Part shown: positions 1 to 13,029 of the stretch, piece after piece
How the letters are laid out: every line of letters begins with the position of its first letter
How positions within the stretch are numbered: the stretch's first letter is position 1
DNA from: Nematostella vectensis
Taxonomy: Eukaryota; Cnidaria; Anthozoa; Actiniaria; Edwardsiidae
NCBI RefSeq assembly: GCF_932526225.1
Contig: NC_064036.1
Coordinates: forward strand, 13,571,181-13,635,180
Length of the DNA stretch: 64,000 nt
Direction of reading: 5' to 3'
The notes under the pieces: model-generated
What the model was told of the DNA's origin: nothing
Database searches by the model: none
Seen by the model: the letters and a program-made list of their open reading frames with translations, nothing else
Made by a program: the position numbers and the translations under genes

Positions 1-1547
1 TGCACAAAATCCATGTATGGTTGGCATGTCACCATGAGGCACGCGCGAGAAATAAACTTAAAATAAAACAGTATGAGAATGAGAGTGCAACGTCCTGTCA
101 CACGAACCCTTTTAGCTGCCACTTGTCTAGTAAAAGAAATACTTGAAAGTCGCACAGGTTGCGGAAAAAAGCATTTGAGTGAAAAGCAAGTAATAAAAGG
201 GGTGTCACACCTAAGAAAACGCGCACATGACTAGCAATTTCTTATTCCAGTTCCTGGTAGGTAAATTCCCGTTCTTGTTAACCTAAACCCCCCCCCCCCC
301 CCCCCCTAGCCCATGGTCCACATCTCTCGATAACACTGACAATATAAATTGATTCCAGAGTCCTGCCAGAGCTGCATGTAAGTTCGTAGTTTATTGTTAA
401 TTTACCCAGTGTAAAATGAGTCTTTCACATGTGTTTCAACCCCCACTGCATCTAAAATTAATCTTAATTCTGACAATGAATTAGAAAGCAAGCACCATTT
501 TGTTTTCTATTCACATTTTCGATATTTCAAGATTTCATTAAACCGAAAAACTTTATCCGCTGGATAATTTTTATTCGGGCTTTGTGCAGCCGAATTACGC
601 CGCTTTGGATAAGTTTTATCCGCTGGAAAAGGATTCTTATCCGGTGGATAAGACTGACCCAGGCTTTGTGCAAATAAAAAACATGTGCGTGCGATGACAT
701 CGAGGACCGAAGAAACCCACAAAGCTTCAGAATTAATTATTCCTTCCGGTCATTTTAATTGAAATTAAATTCCTTTAGTGTATTTTAAACATGTTTAAAC
801 AACTAAGAGCGTATATAATGAATGAGCATAACCGACGGTTTATGAATTCCCTTTTTCCGAGCACGAACTTTCTATTTTGGCTCGTATATATCTCCCTTTA
901 CAGACAGAGAGACAGTTTTATTGGGGTCTTATACAAAAGAGTACATTGACTGGGAATCCCAATAAATTATAACTATATAAGACCTCTACACAACACAATA
1001 ATTATTTGAGTCATGTAGAGATAATACTGTTCCTACGGGAGAAGCATATATAGATGTTTTTTGCGATCGCTTTTTGTATTGAAATATTTTTGCCTGGATA
1101 GTTTATAAGGTAATGGAACGCATCTTGTGTCGTCATTCTACTGAATTTGATCTTTCCGCTTGACTCTCTATATTTTTTTAATGTTTCTCTCTCTCTTTTT
1201 TTTCTTCTGAAAGCTGGCTTTTGGCTCGTACATATCTCCCTTTACAAGGCACCTTTTTAACAACCCCCTCCCTACCCCTCCCCCAAAATAGAAAAGGTAT
1301 AGTGGTCTGGGCGTCTGCTTCAAGCCTGCCGTGACAAGTAACTAAAATATACGCACCGCAAATTCATTAGGCTATTTTCTTTTTCTAATGATGTTGATCT
1401 CAATTGTGCAATTGAGCCGATTACTCCGACAATAAAGTGCGATCACATAAAGATAGCTTTGTAAAAAAATATAGTAGAGATCGATTGCTTCGAAATAAAA
1501 GAATCACAATATTTACAAAAAAAAAAAAAAAAACGGAAATGACATTA

Positions 1548-1860
1548 TGGCCGATTTCGACGTATCGAGACGCTGCATTTTCAACATCAAACATCGTTTT
1601 TGGCTTTTGGGATTTTTTGTTTCGTCAGTAAAATCATTTTGAGCCAATCAGAGTATCGTTTTGTGCACTTCCCTTGCTTCCCTCTGGACGAAATCCAGAC
1701 AGTGTCGCGACAGAAAGCCGGGCAACTGCACTAGGCGAAGGATGGCAAGAATTTTGATTGGCTTAAATAATTTGACTGGCGGAACAGAAAATCCTAAAAG
1801 CCAAAAACAAATCGATGTTTTCAAAATGCGGCGTCACGATACATCCAAATCGGCTATAAA
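1548..1860. mobile_element. MITE-like inverted-repeat element
   Basis: About 108 bases at 1549-1656 reappear, with mismatches, as the reverse complement at 1747-1857. Shared blocks include CCGATTT near the outer ends, AAAGCCAAAAAC, and GATTGGCT on the inner side. The layout (long imperfect terminal inverted repeats, about 310 bp in total, no coding capacity) is that of a non-autonomous DNA transposon. No clear target-site duplication is seen. Confidence 0.6.
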
Positions 1861-2944
1861 TGAAGTAGACCGTAGTACCTCAAGGACGATAACTGCATAA
1901 AGGTTTAAAAGTCAACTTATATGTCGAATTGTTGTAAAAGAATCTAAACCGCAGTTGGCAGTTCTTATTGAGTCTTCGTTTTGGTGAATTTGAAAGATTA
2001 ATTCTGCCACGGCACAGGAAATTTACAGGAATCCTTCTTGAGAGAAGCAAAAAAATAATTAAATCATTGCATTAACTTTATATCCCGACATTTGTTCTAT
2101 CAATACTTACATTTCTAAGCGTCCAAGCGTTGGTGTGGAGTTATCAAAAAGTCACGAGAAAAACTACAGTCAGCTTCCACGGCTTGATTGATTCGAATTT
2201 GTGCCATGTGGAGAAAAAACCTCCTCCTTGATAAGATCGCGCACCACACAGAGATTCTGCGGGCATAATCATTTAACGAGCACAGTCATACTATCTTTTA
2301 ATTAATCCAGCCATATGTCAAGTGCCTTTCAGGCGAAAATCAAATTCAATCCATTCTGAATTCAAGTATATCAGATATTAGTAAATAGTTGGCGGGATAT
2401 ATTCATAAGAACGCGCGCTCTAATTGGCTCGCTATCTCGGAATAATGGACAGTATTCACCCCTAATAAAACTCGGAATAATGAGTGGATTTGTAAAATTA
2501 TCATTAAAAAAAACTTTTTTGCACCCGAAGTTATCGAGCTTGTACCTGATCGTCTGTGGAGGATTCAAAGCGAAAGGAATCATTTCTAAGATAAAATCCG
2601 TAAAAACGACGTGTCAAACGTAACTAAATGCTGAGTCTACAAAATAATGTGGTCAAAACTCGTATATTGTCTTCATTGGAGGTTCTGTATTTCTTGGTTG
2701 TTAAAAGCATTGTGTGTGGGAAAACCGAATGGATTTTGTGCCCTCCATTCAGACCAAGCAAACTGGCAAAATCTTATAAAAGATACGAACATCAACAACT
2801 GTCAGAAGCGATACTTACTTACCTCGTTTCGCGCGACATAAGGTAGACAAAGTTGGAAATTCGATATAATAATTACAGCAAAACGTGTGTTGTTCAGTCC
2901 CCGCCAGAACAACCAGGCTCAGCGAATATCGGTGGATATATAGC

Positions 2945-3100
2945 AGAGGCGGAGCCAGGGGGTGGCCTAGCCCCCCACCCCCCTTTAGCAGCCAAAAGTT
3001 CCGTAAATGTATGAGACATTATCTAAAATACAGGAGAAAATGCCTTGAAATTCCCTTTTGGGCCCCCTCCTGTTAAAAATCCTGGCTACGCCGTTGTATA
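2945..3100. repeat. Short element with inverted GGCGGAGCCAGG ends
   Basis: The left end reads GGCGGAGCCAGG and the right end CCTGGCTACGCC, a near-perfect inverted pair enclosing C-rich sequence. This resembles a small foldback element, but the call rests only on the ends. Confidence 0.35.
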
Positions 3101-4407
3101 AGAGCTCGCTATTGTGTCCTTATGGTATGGTCTCATCGTCGTTTCTATAACCCCGTGTAAAAATCTTTATAGAAAAACGAAAAGCAAAACGGAAAAGCAC
3201 GAATGAAGGACATTATAAAACCCAACCTGAAAGAACACTTAGAACACAAAACATAGATATACAGGTGGATGGGTTTATCCAAAAAAAAATTCAATGATTT
3301 TAATAATTACAAATTACTCACTCGTTCTTATATCACACCCAGTAGAGTCAATTCTAAAGAAAACAGCGTGAAGCCAAGATTTGACCCTCGAATGAATAGA
3401 GCCGCGTCACAGTCTAAGGTTTTTTTCTTTCGAAATGTCTATATCCCCAAGTGTAATGCGGTGGATCATAATAAAAGACAAAAGGGACAGAGCCAAAAAC
3501 TGGCGTGAAATTTTCCAATTCTCAATATATAAGATCAAGATTTTGGCTTAATCTCTGATCAGATTCCGACTTCTCCCTAAAAAAGAGGAGAATTCATACT
3601 TTGAACAATTGAAAATTGCACTTAAAGCCTCATATCTCGAAGACGAATCCATAAGAAAAAAACACTTTTTGATATGTTGGTTTACATGACATAAGGAACC
3701 TCTATGCAAAAATTCAAGCTTACCAAAGTTAACCAAACCTTATTTTGGCAAAACTTGCCGTTTTTTTGCTCTGTCGACAAAAGGTAATTGATTCGCAAAT
3801 TGAGTTTTTTATTTATCACCTGATATTGTTTTGCATTGAATATATTGCAAAGAGAGAAGGTAACCTCCATGGCGGGGCCTGGCGCTAGACCTCCCCATAG
3901 CCTCCTCCGCAGGCATCTCTTCTCACGGAAAAAAGGTTTTTTTTCAATGCAGGGTTTTCCTATGGCGAAAAGAGGAGAAAAAAAAAAAAACGTAGGGGTG
4001 GGGAGGTACCAATCTCCCGCGTCCTTAAATCACAAACACAGGTATCCCGAATCTGACAATTTGTTATTTGAGACTTGGCTGCCTTGACCCCCCCCCCCCC
4101 CCCCCCACCTTGGGTACAAGACTACTGGTGACATATATTGAAAAACGTTTGAACAAGATTGTATTTTTTTAATTAAACTTATTTACAATATTTCTACAAA
4201 TACAGTTAACTTAGAAGGTCTGTACACCATGACTAGGCAGCCTGGAGATTATCTTCCTACCAAACCACATGCCCCCAGACTATTACTTCCCTTAGCGGGA
4301 TATCATGCTTTACAAAAACCGTAATGGGAACTCTAAAATTGTTTCACTTATGTAGACTTGTGCCAAAGCATGAGCCAACGTACATAAAATTATGTGAATT
4401 GTTGCAT

Positions 4408-7400
4408 CTATGCTTCTGTCAGGTCATCATCAAAGTACAAATGAATTGCAGGAAGGAACTGATCATCATTCATCCCTAGCTTGTAAAACTCTTCACCTTC
4501 GTCACTCACACCATTTTCTTCTAGTGTTTTCTGCATGTCCAGATTTCTTCCCTCATATTTCCAGGTATAGCTAGCGGCATGGGCATTGTACTTTATATAG
4601 CGATCTTGGATTTCTGTGAGAATTTCTTCAGAGCAAACCTAAGTGAGGCCACAAAAACCACATTAGTTCATTAACATCCTGTCAAGTTAACTTCTTATGC
4701 CCAACATAACCATTTTTTTATGCTGACCTATGATACCATCATCTGTAAAAAAAATTTTTAACTAGTAGCCATAGCCGTAGCAGGCCTCGAATTATTGGGG
4801 GAGGGGACACGATAAAAAAACATTAAAGTCCATATAGCCTTTCAGAGTTGATAGACTTTGTCAATTCGTTATATTTTCATTTTCCAAATGGTATGTGGTT
4901 TGTATGGACTTCATAATACACGCGTTCGCGCAAACAACTCAAATCTGTAATATTGAGGTATTTTGGTCAACCTTCGGAAAAAAGGCTGTGAACTGAAACG
5001 CCCGGGTCCAGTCATTTGTGACGTAGATCGAGATGTCAACCAAATTACATGACAAAACATATGCACGCGCTAAACCCGTTTCCGTCTTCATGTCTTCTTA
5101 GTTATTGCTGAAGAACGTTTTGTGGTTACAACTTTTACCATCATCTTTATGTTTCAACCTGGTAGTCAAATAATTATTTAATTTCAGGAAACAAATCTGC
5201 AAAATTTAGCAGATATTTTTAAGTCTTTGAATTGTTTTTGCATTGTGCGCATGCTGCATTCGCAATCAAGAATGACGACATTCTCACGAGCGCGCGCTGT
5301 TTTTGAAACATACAACAAAACAATATTTTCTTTTTTCACATACAATTCTCGACTATAAATTTTTCTTCGCTTCATTGTGGGTAGCATTGCAATAGAAAAC
5401 ACTTCGCTAACACTTTGTGGTATTGTCGTCTCTGAATTTTAACGGATTTAAGGAAAATATGTTGTTTCAGATTTCCCCGCCAAAACTTGGAATTATTCAC
5501 TTGATTCAATCTCCTTTCGCGTGGCCAGGAAAATTTTCAAAGATCTGTAGAAAATCCAAATTACAATCAAATTCAATTCTCTTTTCAGAATTTGAAAATT
5601 TATCTATGCTTTCCTTTGGCTAGATTGATATAAGTGAAAGGTTTTAAGAACTTTAAGAAAATATTGGGGATGGGAGGCATGCCCCAAGTGCCCCATCTCC
5701 TGCTAAGGCCCTGCTAGCTTGTCACATTCAGGTGTGTGGTGAGAAGGTGAGGAAGGGTGCACAGCCATTGGCATTACACACAAAGATATTGTATTTGGCA
5801 CTTTGAGTGTAACTGTGTAGCTTATAAAGCAGTCAAAAGTCAGCTGGCAGTTGTCAATTTATTAATCACTGTCTGAAGACCATTTGCAGATGTCAATCAA
5901 AAAGCATGTCACTCTGATGGATGCAAGCTCAAGTAGTCTTAAAGGGGCGGGGAGATTATTTCTGACTGCAATACAGGTTATAAAGAAGTTCTTACCTCAA
6001 TAGTTTGCTCCTGAGAAGTGAGTGTGTTTATAATTCTGATTTTCCTGGTTTTTGCTGAAAGAACCCCAATGCTGTAGGAGTCATCCTTCCACCAAGGCCG
6101 TCCAAAGTCGTTGGCCCAGTCGGTTCGTGGACAAGGTGGGGGAACATGTATAAACCGCCCTCTAGGTGTGTAGAAGTTCTTACAGTTGGTCACAGGGTCT
6201 ACATGTGTACGGATCTAAAACATGGTAATTGATAATTTCACTTGAAGTTACAAAATGGCAATTTAGATTCACAATGCTGGTAAAACAATGTGGCTATGTG
6301 GTTGATTATGATGCAGAAAGTCCACAGGTGTAAAAGTATTACATTCCTCCTTGAGCATGTCAGGCTGTGGCAGATCCAACATTGTGGTTAGGAGTTGGGG
6401 TGGCTCAGTTTATAAAAAACAATAACATGGTTTTTGGCCATCAATTGTCCACTACTGCACAATCATTTTGCTTCCATAGGGGGGTTCTATTGAACCCACT
6501 GAGCCATCCTCGGATACACCAATGTATGATACTACCAAAAATAATATATATGATGATTTGAATGTGTGCATGCCAGCATCTTTTTTGAATCATCGATTTT
6601 GATTAGGGCCAAAAAGGGTAGAGAGAGGTGTGGTACATAGTTGGTCAGTTTCAGAATTTTCTAAATAAAATATTTTCTATAGGTGGTGCAGGGGTAAATT
6701 GTAAACATAAGTTTTTGCTGCCTCTTTGCTTAGCCTTCTGTATGAGTGAAGGTTGAATAGTGAGCAGAGCAGGGGAGCATACCTAGAAATAACCCTGGTT
6801 TGATATGACATAAGAGAAGTAGAGTAAGCACACATAGACAAGGCTCTTGGGTAAATGGTTCAACCATTTGTACCAATTTAGCAATTTTGTGTTTTAATGA
6901 AGGCTCAGAAAAGTTTCCAATAAAGGGACTTTTTACCATATTTTTTTTTCTTTTCTTTTACATAATAAGTATCTGGGTCTATCAACCTCTCAGCTCCCCA
7001 GCCAAGTAGGAGTGCAAATACTCTCAGTTGCTTATAGCAGTACCATGGAAATGGTTGACATTGGCCCCTCATCCTTAATGGATCAGAACAGCTTACATAT
7101 TACATACAAATAGGAGAAAAAAATACTTACATCTTTGGTCTTCTTGTCAAACCAGTGAGAGATATCTTTTCCTGCAGCTTCTATGATAGGTTTGAGTAGC
7201 ACGTCACCTGGAAAATTGTTAAAAATATTCAACTCCTTTTTAGCCACCCATCTGGCATATAATATCTACCTATATGCTAGATAAAAAAATACTAAAGCAT
7301 ATTCTTTAGCACACAAGCTAGAATGTTTAAACCTAGTAATGACAGCCACTTCCTCGTGCAACACAACACAGGTAAAATTTTAACTAACATGGGGCTGATT

Positions 7401-7707
7401 CAAACAGCAAAGAAGTCTTTCATCAAATAAATATTCAATTGAAAGACTTACAAATTGTAAAAAAAAACACTTTATGATCTATTTCAAAGCCCCATTTTAA
7501 AGCATATTTATAAATCAAATGACGCTGCGTCTTATAAAGCTCGACTATTCCGTATGACTAGTAATGCCAACCTGCATTTCGCTCACAAAGTGGCGTGAGA
7601 TCGTAAACTTTACCCAGGAAGGAAACCCAAAGGTCCTTTAACGTATTATGTATGCTAACTTCATTCGGCGTGTAGTATTTTGGTCGTTTGCCGAGTTTTT
7701 GTGGCAT
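4408..7707 (-). CDS. CYB5D1: Cytochrome b5 domain-containing protein 1
   Basis: Four exons on the minus strand join in phase: 7707-7572, 7207-7131, 6214-5996 and 4638-4408, giving 220 aa. Splice sites are GT-AG throughout (for example donor GAG|GTAAG at 5996). The protein starts MPQKLGK, and the first two exons hold a b5-like fold with [14 protein letters not shown] at residues 25-38 and DISHWF with its histidine at 63. [11 protein letters not shown] and [10 protein letters not shown] follow. The end, [14 protein letters not shown], is the family's hallmark C terminus. Members are about 220-230 aa, so this copy is full length. The family is linked to ciliary axonemes (radial-spoke region), and the upstream X-box agrees with that. 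The classic HPGG haem motif is absent, as is usual for this family. The start is the first ATG in frame before conserved sequence. Confidence 0.93.
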
Positions 7708-7767
7708 CTTTTTTACGCTAACTTCTTCGTTTCGTACCCAATTTTCCTTGCTTTCATCGTCGGGTCC

Positions 7768-7781
7768 GTTACCATGAGAAC
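7768..7781 (-). promoter_or_regulatory. RFX X-box upstream of CYB5D1
   Basis: GTTACCATGAGAAC fits the X-box consensus GTHNYY-AT-RRNAAC at every position. It lies about 60 bp upstream of the CYB5D1 ATG. RFX factors use such sites to drive cilia genes. The match is seen directly; its use is inferred. Confidence 0.6.
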
Positions 7782-8421
7782 CATGTGGTCAGCGGTGTGG
7801 TATTGTCAGGTACTGTCAGGGGGTTATAAAGGAATGTATGGGGGAATTTATTTGTTTGCGAAAAAATACTTTATCGTGAAAAATAAAACTTTAGACCATG
7901 TAATATTGTGTTTGAGTCTTCTTTATTTTAATTTTGTCAATAGAATGTTAGCGAGTTTGAAGCCCGCCACGAATTGTGTTTTTTACTCTGTATTGCTGCC
8001 TTGGGCTGCCTGTGGCTTGTTTCAATAAACAATCAAATTGAAGAAATTCTCTCTTTTGAAAAAGAGATTAACAATCATAATCCGAGCAAAAAAAAAAAAG
8101 TATTTGAAAGTATATTTTCTTGTTTATTTTAAAAATCGATATATATCTTTAAATCGATTTTACAGGTTTTTGCGACGTTATCATATCAAAAGATTACCTA
8201 TGGTTTTCTTTGAAAATATATTTCGACACAGGAGCCATTGGTTTGACCATGATTTCAAGCTAAGAACTTGTGAATTATACGGTCCTCATTCTAAATAGTC
8301 AAATACCTAGGCATCTCATATAATGCCGTCATTGTCTCGGGATAATAGTTTATTGACACTTGCCTGTCAATTCAAAATCCTGGTGTTTGTATACAGTCTC
8401 GTCTTGGAGGTGATGTCTCAC

Positions 8422-8435
8422 AGCTCCATGGCAAC
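8422..8435 (+). promoter_or_regulatory. Half-perfect RFX X-box upstream of TBATA-like gene
   Basis: AGCTCCATGGCAAC has a perfect right half-site (AT-GGCAAC) and a pyrimidine pair before it, but lacks the GT of the left half. It lies about 136 bp upstream of the TBATA-like ATG, in the same intergenic region as the perfect X-box near CYB5D1. Confidence 0.4.
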
Positions 8436-8570
8436 GCAAGAGCCAATTAAAACTCGCGAAATTATTAGTTAGTTTGCACTGAGGCCATTTCCAAACAAGC
8501 CTGGGAAGCAGCGTGGATGAAAGAGGGAGCTGTTAAAGTTTATTAGTTTAGCGACCGGTTTTACTGTTGG

Positions 8571-11500
8571 ATGGATAACATGCCAACGTTTACACCATCA
8601 GGAGGGCAGCCTTTACTCGTTCGTGGAACCGTGCAAGAATCATTTCAAGACAAAATTCCGTCCACGAGTCGATATGCGTGGCCTACAAAAGACGAGCGGG
8701 CACCAAGCCGTGCGTTCTCTAGCCGCGCGAGCAAGAACCCTTTCTTCGCAAGACATAATCCTCATCCACAGAGAGTAAGGCATCTGAAAGGCCTACTAGA
8801 CATTCCTGTGTGTACCGTTATAGATTCACCTGGCGTGGAAGACAACCAAGATCGATTTCTCGTTTGTACCCCGACTACGGACCAAATGCGCCAAAGACCG
8901 CTTCGCGGTCTTCGTATGCCGATAAATGCCGATTCCTTTGTCACTGTGAAAGAAAAAGCCATTCCTACTGTTGGTCTAGGTAAGATTTAATACTAGATTT
9001 CCGACCATTATTGGCAATTTAACTTAGTGGCCAAGTGAATTAAACGTTATCAGAAGTGTTAGCGCTTTGTGTATTGTTTTTTATTTGTGGTTCCTGTGTC
9101 TTGGAATTCTTTAAGAAGTCAAAGTCAAAAGTTGGATTTCAAATTAGCAAACGCACGTAAGAAAATTTTGATTTTGCCTTAGAAAACATAATACTAAAAC
9201 TACCGATTTTACGATTAAAGGTTTGTGTAGAATTGTTGCCAAGGCTTTTAAAAGCTTTATAGCGTGATAGAATGGATACTTTTATCGTTGCTAACTGCGT
9301 AACTAACTACAAATCACGGAATCAATAAAGATATAAACAATGCTGCACATATGAAATTAAAACTATGACCTTTCTTATGGAAAAATAGGGCTTTGTATGC
9401 GTTGTGGCCGACTGAATTTGTAATCAGAATTCTTCACTGTCGAGAACCCATTCGAGTGTCATGCGCTCGAGAGTGAAATACGATAACTAACCTCGGCATC
9501 TACTTCCAAGATCGTTTTCACCCTTATAGCATATATCCATTGTTTACTTCTCTGTCAATGAAACCGGCAAGGGTAAATCCTCCAAGTTTTCGAGAGTCAA
9601 GAAGTCTGTGAATAATCCGAGAGCATACTTCACTTTTTTTGTATGCAAAGTGCATTATCATCCCAACCTCGTTATTACCGGTCATCTATTTAAAGGATAA
9701 TAGAAATTTTCTAGATATTCGCATTTGTATAACTGCGTCGATTGTTATCAATTTAACGAAAAATATTCCCTTTTTTAATTAAGATATATTGTACGTGTTT
9801 TCAAGCGCATCTAAGTTTAAATTGAATGTATTTAAAGATTTAGCAGGGGATTTGTGGTGACAATAGACGAATTCAGGTGGTGTTTTGAGTTTCAATACCA
9901 ACTTCTGGTGTTAGAATAAATGCTGGTTTAGACAAACCATTAGCATGTTATCATGATCTTTATCACCAGTCACAAAAAAATGAAAACAGAGCTCCCGAAT
10001 TTTCTACATCCAGTGAAGAAGAAACAGTTGCTAATAATGATTCTTAACATCTTGCCGTTCTTAATTTCAATTTCTAAGCAAATTTGTGCAGTGGTCATTA
10101 AAAAGAAATATTGTCAAAATTAGTATCAATTAATCAACCATTGAAAATTATCAGTACATATATTACTGTGCCATGGCAGCAGATGCTCATAAATAAAAGA
10201 TATTCCTATCTTTTATAATTTTATTTGTTCATTTCTACATGTGGGTGAACTCTTTGAGGAAAAATAAGATTTTTCTATTTATCAGAATAAAGAAAGCTTC
10301 ATCTGAATGACCAATTGTTTCTGTTCTACTTCCAAAGTGCCAATCACATTTACCTGGAGGGAGGAGCTGCGCAAGCTGGCGGAAGCAGCAGGTGTCAAGC
10401 GTGAAGTGTCAAAGAACCCTTATACAATAACCAAAGCCTACCAGATGCCCCCAGTGTCCAGGCAGGGGTCCAGGATGGACGATAGGCCACCACCGTCCAG
10501 GAATGGAGAACTACCCCCTCCATCTAGGGGTGGGGAGAGGATGTTGCCATCTCGACAGATGTCAAGGCAGGGTGATGTGCCACCCCCCTCCCGACAAGGT
10601 GTTCCACCCTCCCGACAAGGTGTACCACCCTACCAGGATGACAGACAGTTGCAGCACATTGTGGAGTATCCAGATAATGAGGGATATGTAAGTTCTACAG
10701 ACAGTTGCAATTGAACTTTTGGGAGTTTTACTTTTTATAAGGAAACCTCAGTATCAAGAACAGCGATGCATTTTCTATTAATTTTAACTTCCTTAATAGA
10801 TACTATTTCAGTAAATCATCATACTTGCAATGTTTTACTTTTTGGTAAGTTAGACAATTCATATTAGAATCATTTTGCTCTCTATATCTTTAGGGATTTT
10901 GGAGCTTTCCTGCTTTTTATTACAAAACAATTTTCCTTGTATGCTCAAGATAACCAACTTTGCTTCATACTCTGGCCACCTCTCTGTGTTATTTAAGGCA
11001 ATTATGCGATGTGGAAGTAGATTCATAAATTTACGCTCTCTTGATAGTATTCAATATAGCATATTATGCGAAAACAAATTCGTGCGAAAGTGTAGCAAAA
11101 CTTCAGGGTTTTTTAACGCGTTGTTATTCTCTTGTTACAGATGCTGGAGCTTCTTGGCTCCATTCTCCAGACAGATAGCGTCCAAGCTATTCAGTCATGG
11201 CTGGTAAATGCTCCAAACAAGGAGAAAGAGCTCGTGTTAGACATGATCCGTGCTGTGTCCTCGTCGGATCGCGAGTTCCGTGAAGGCTATAACACAGTGG
11301 TGAGATCCCCAGTGTATGAGGACCAGCTTCTGCAACAGGAAGCCAGCTTAGACGTGGATAACATTCAGAAGTACAACGAAGCCAAGAAAAGGGAGATGGA
11401 AGAGGAACAAAAGCTAAAGGCGGCGAGGGAAGAGGGCAGCGAAAAACCAGGGTAATGTTACGCCCAGGGGGCTCGGCTATAAACGTGACAGAGGTCCGAC

Positions 11501-12280
11501 AGAGCCCAAAATTCCCCTTAAAAGAATAGAAACTTATCACGCGAATTCTATATCTCCCAAATACCTGACTGTTTAGCCAAATTCCCAATGGCACGATCAT
11601 TGAAGAAAAATTGGAAAAAGATACTCGATGACATTATATATTTTTTGTGGCGAATTCTCCCGAACTCAAACCCCATCTCACCCGTGCCTCCAAAGTAACA
11701 CGCGCACAACAAAGTCTACCATTTTTATGTGCTCACCACCATATTTACTTTACATACATATACTCCACCATACTAACCTTAAACGTTTGCTGTTTGAAGG
11801 ACCCCTCGATCAGGTTCCAACCAGGGCTACACTCAGTACCAGTGGACATCTCCCGGATGTAAACCAAGCTCCCCATTCGTTGCCACGGAGAAGAAGAACG
11901 CGCTTGTTTTAGAGCAGAACAGACCACGCCCAGGAACAGCCGAGGCGGAAATCGAAGGTAAATCACAAGATAGAAGAATATCTAAAGAATATATATGTTG
12001 AAATATAGGCCCATACCCAGGATTTTTCTTGGGAGGGTGCAGAATCCGAAAATGTGGTCTAATTTTTCCGGGGGGGGGGGGGGGGGGGATGAGTTCTCTG
12101 ATAAAACCCTGACCACCCCCAAAAGAACAAAGAGGGTTTTTTATGACTTTGCAGTATGCTCCACGGGACGTTTATTGTCGGATTTGGCCATATACCAGAG
12201 TGATCTAGCTTATACTTTATAGTTTCGTCTGCAAATAGCACGTCTATTGAGAACCGCAAGTGGACCTTCGGCCGTTGTGT

Positions 12281-12311
<31 letters not shown>

Positions 12312-13029
12312 GGGGGGTGCGTTCTCTGCATTTGGAACAGTGAATCCCCCTCATTTTCGCGGGCAAGGTCGTATCCCAGAGGTTCCGTCTCTACCCACCC
12401 TTCATCAAACTGGCCCGCTAACCCATAGTACCATCTTCAGTGACAGTGTTTACTCACTAACTAGCACTGATGGTTGTAATGGAAGTGAAGCTGTCTGTAA
12501 GCATAGTATTAGTACAGGTCCGGCGCACGTGAAGTGCTTAAAGACCGCTATAAACTTAATTTACTTTACCTACATTTACCATATATTTTTTATTGATTGC
12601 TCTCTAGCATTCTTTTCGCAATCTGTGCTGTTCCTTTTTTTTATTCCACTGAAGTATTCTCTAAGAAACCTTTCTATATTTTAACCTTTTTAAATGGATG
12701 GATCGAAACCAACTATCAACCAACCTGAAAACAAGAAACCGAAGTAAAACGTCTTTATGTACAAACAGTACAAACGGAGACTTTCTTTTTCTTTTCCAGA
12801 AATTCGAAGTCGTCTCCAGTCACGCTCATCCCCGCGAGTTTTTCAGCACCAGAGCCGGGCGTCCGCTGCCCGACCTGTATCGCGGCCTCAGACACAACAG
12901 AGCCTTTACATCCCGCCAACGGAAGCCCTCACCCAGAATGCACAGCGTCCTCCTAGTCACCAGTCCATCAAAAGCCAGCAATCTGTGATCAAAAGCATTC
13001 TCTCGTACAAGCCGCAGCAGAATGCATAA
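8571..13029 (+). CDS. TBATA: TBATA/SPATIAL-family protein
   Basis: Five exons join in phase: 8571-8979, 10338-10687, 11141-11451, 11800-11957 and 12800-13029, giving 485 aa. Exon 1 carries the family core SKNPFFARHNPHPQRVRHLK around residues 54-75, followed by IPVCTVIDSP. Exon 2 has TWREELRKLAEAAGV, then a low-complexity stretch of repeated PPSRQG. Exon 3 begins MLELLGSILQTDSVQAIQSW and continues KEKELVLDMI, matching the conserved C-terminal helix region of vertebrate TBATA (LLCRILETDLLSAIQFWL type). It then runs into a charged coiled-coil-like stretch rich in K and E. The last exons are basic and Q-rich. TBATA is expressed in testis, brain and thymus of mammals; its biochemical role is poorly known. 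An alternative start at 8580 (second ATG) is possible. The gene is divergent to CYB5D1. Confidence 0.88.
12070..12317. repeat. Poly-G tracts with a GT microsatellite
   Basis: Inside the last TBATA-like intron there are 19 consecutive Gs at 12070-12088, and a (GT)n run from about 12276 that passes into 23 Gs at 12295-12317. Both could form G-quadruplexes on the coding strand of the transcript. Confidence 0.85.

Larger units (their letters stand above)
1..4400. other. Intergenic region, no gene recognised
   Basis: I see no supported gene here; open frames are short and lack splice context or family resemblance. The stretch holds a 19-base C tract at 288-306, palindromic TTATCC/GGATAA motifs at about 540-660, and a near-duplicate of TTGGCTCGTA..ATCTCCCTTTACA at about 878-904 and 1218-1244. 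It also holds an inverted-repeat element at 1548-1860, a short element at 2945-3100 bounded by GGCGGAGCCAGG and CCTGGCTACGCC, and a second 19-base C tract at 4088-4106. The 3' end of the minus-strand CYB5D1 gene begins at 4408. Confidence 0.6.

Noticed and set aside
7648..8298. Plus-strand frames of 126 and 86 aa between CYB5D1 and TBATA
   Set aside because: They overlap CYB5D1 exon 1 in antisense and AT-rich promoter DNA; no recognisable domain.
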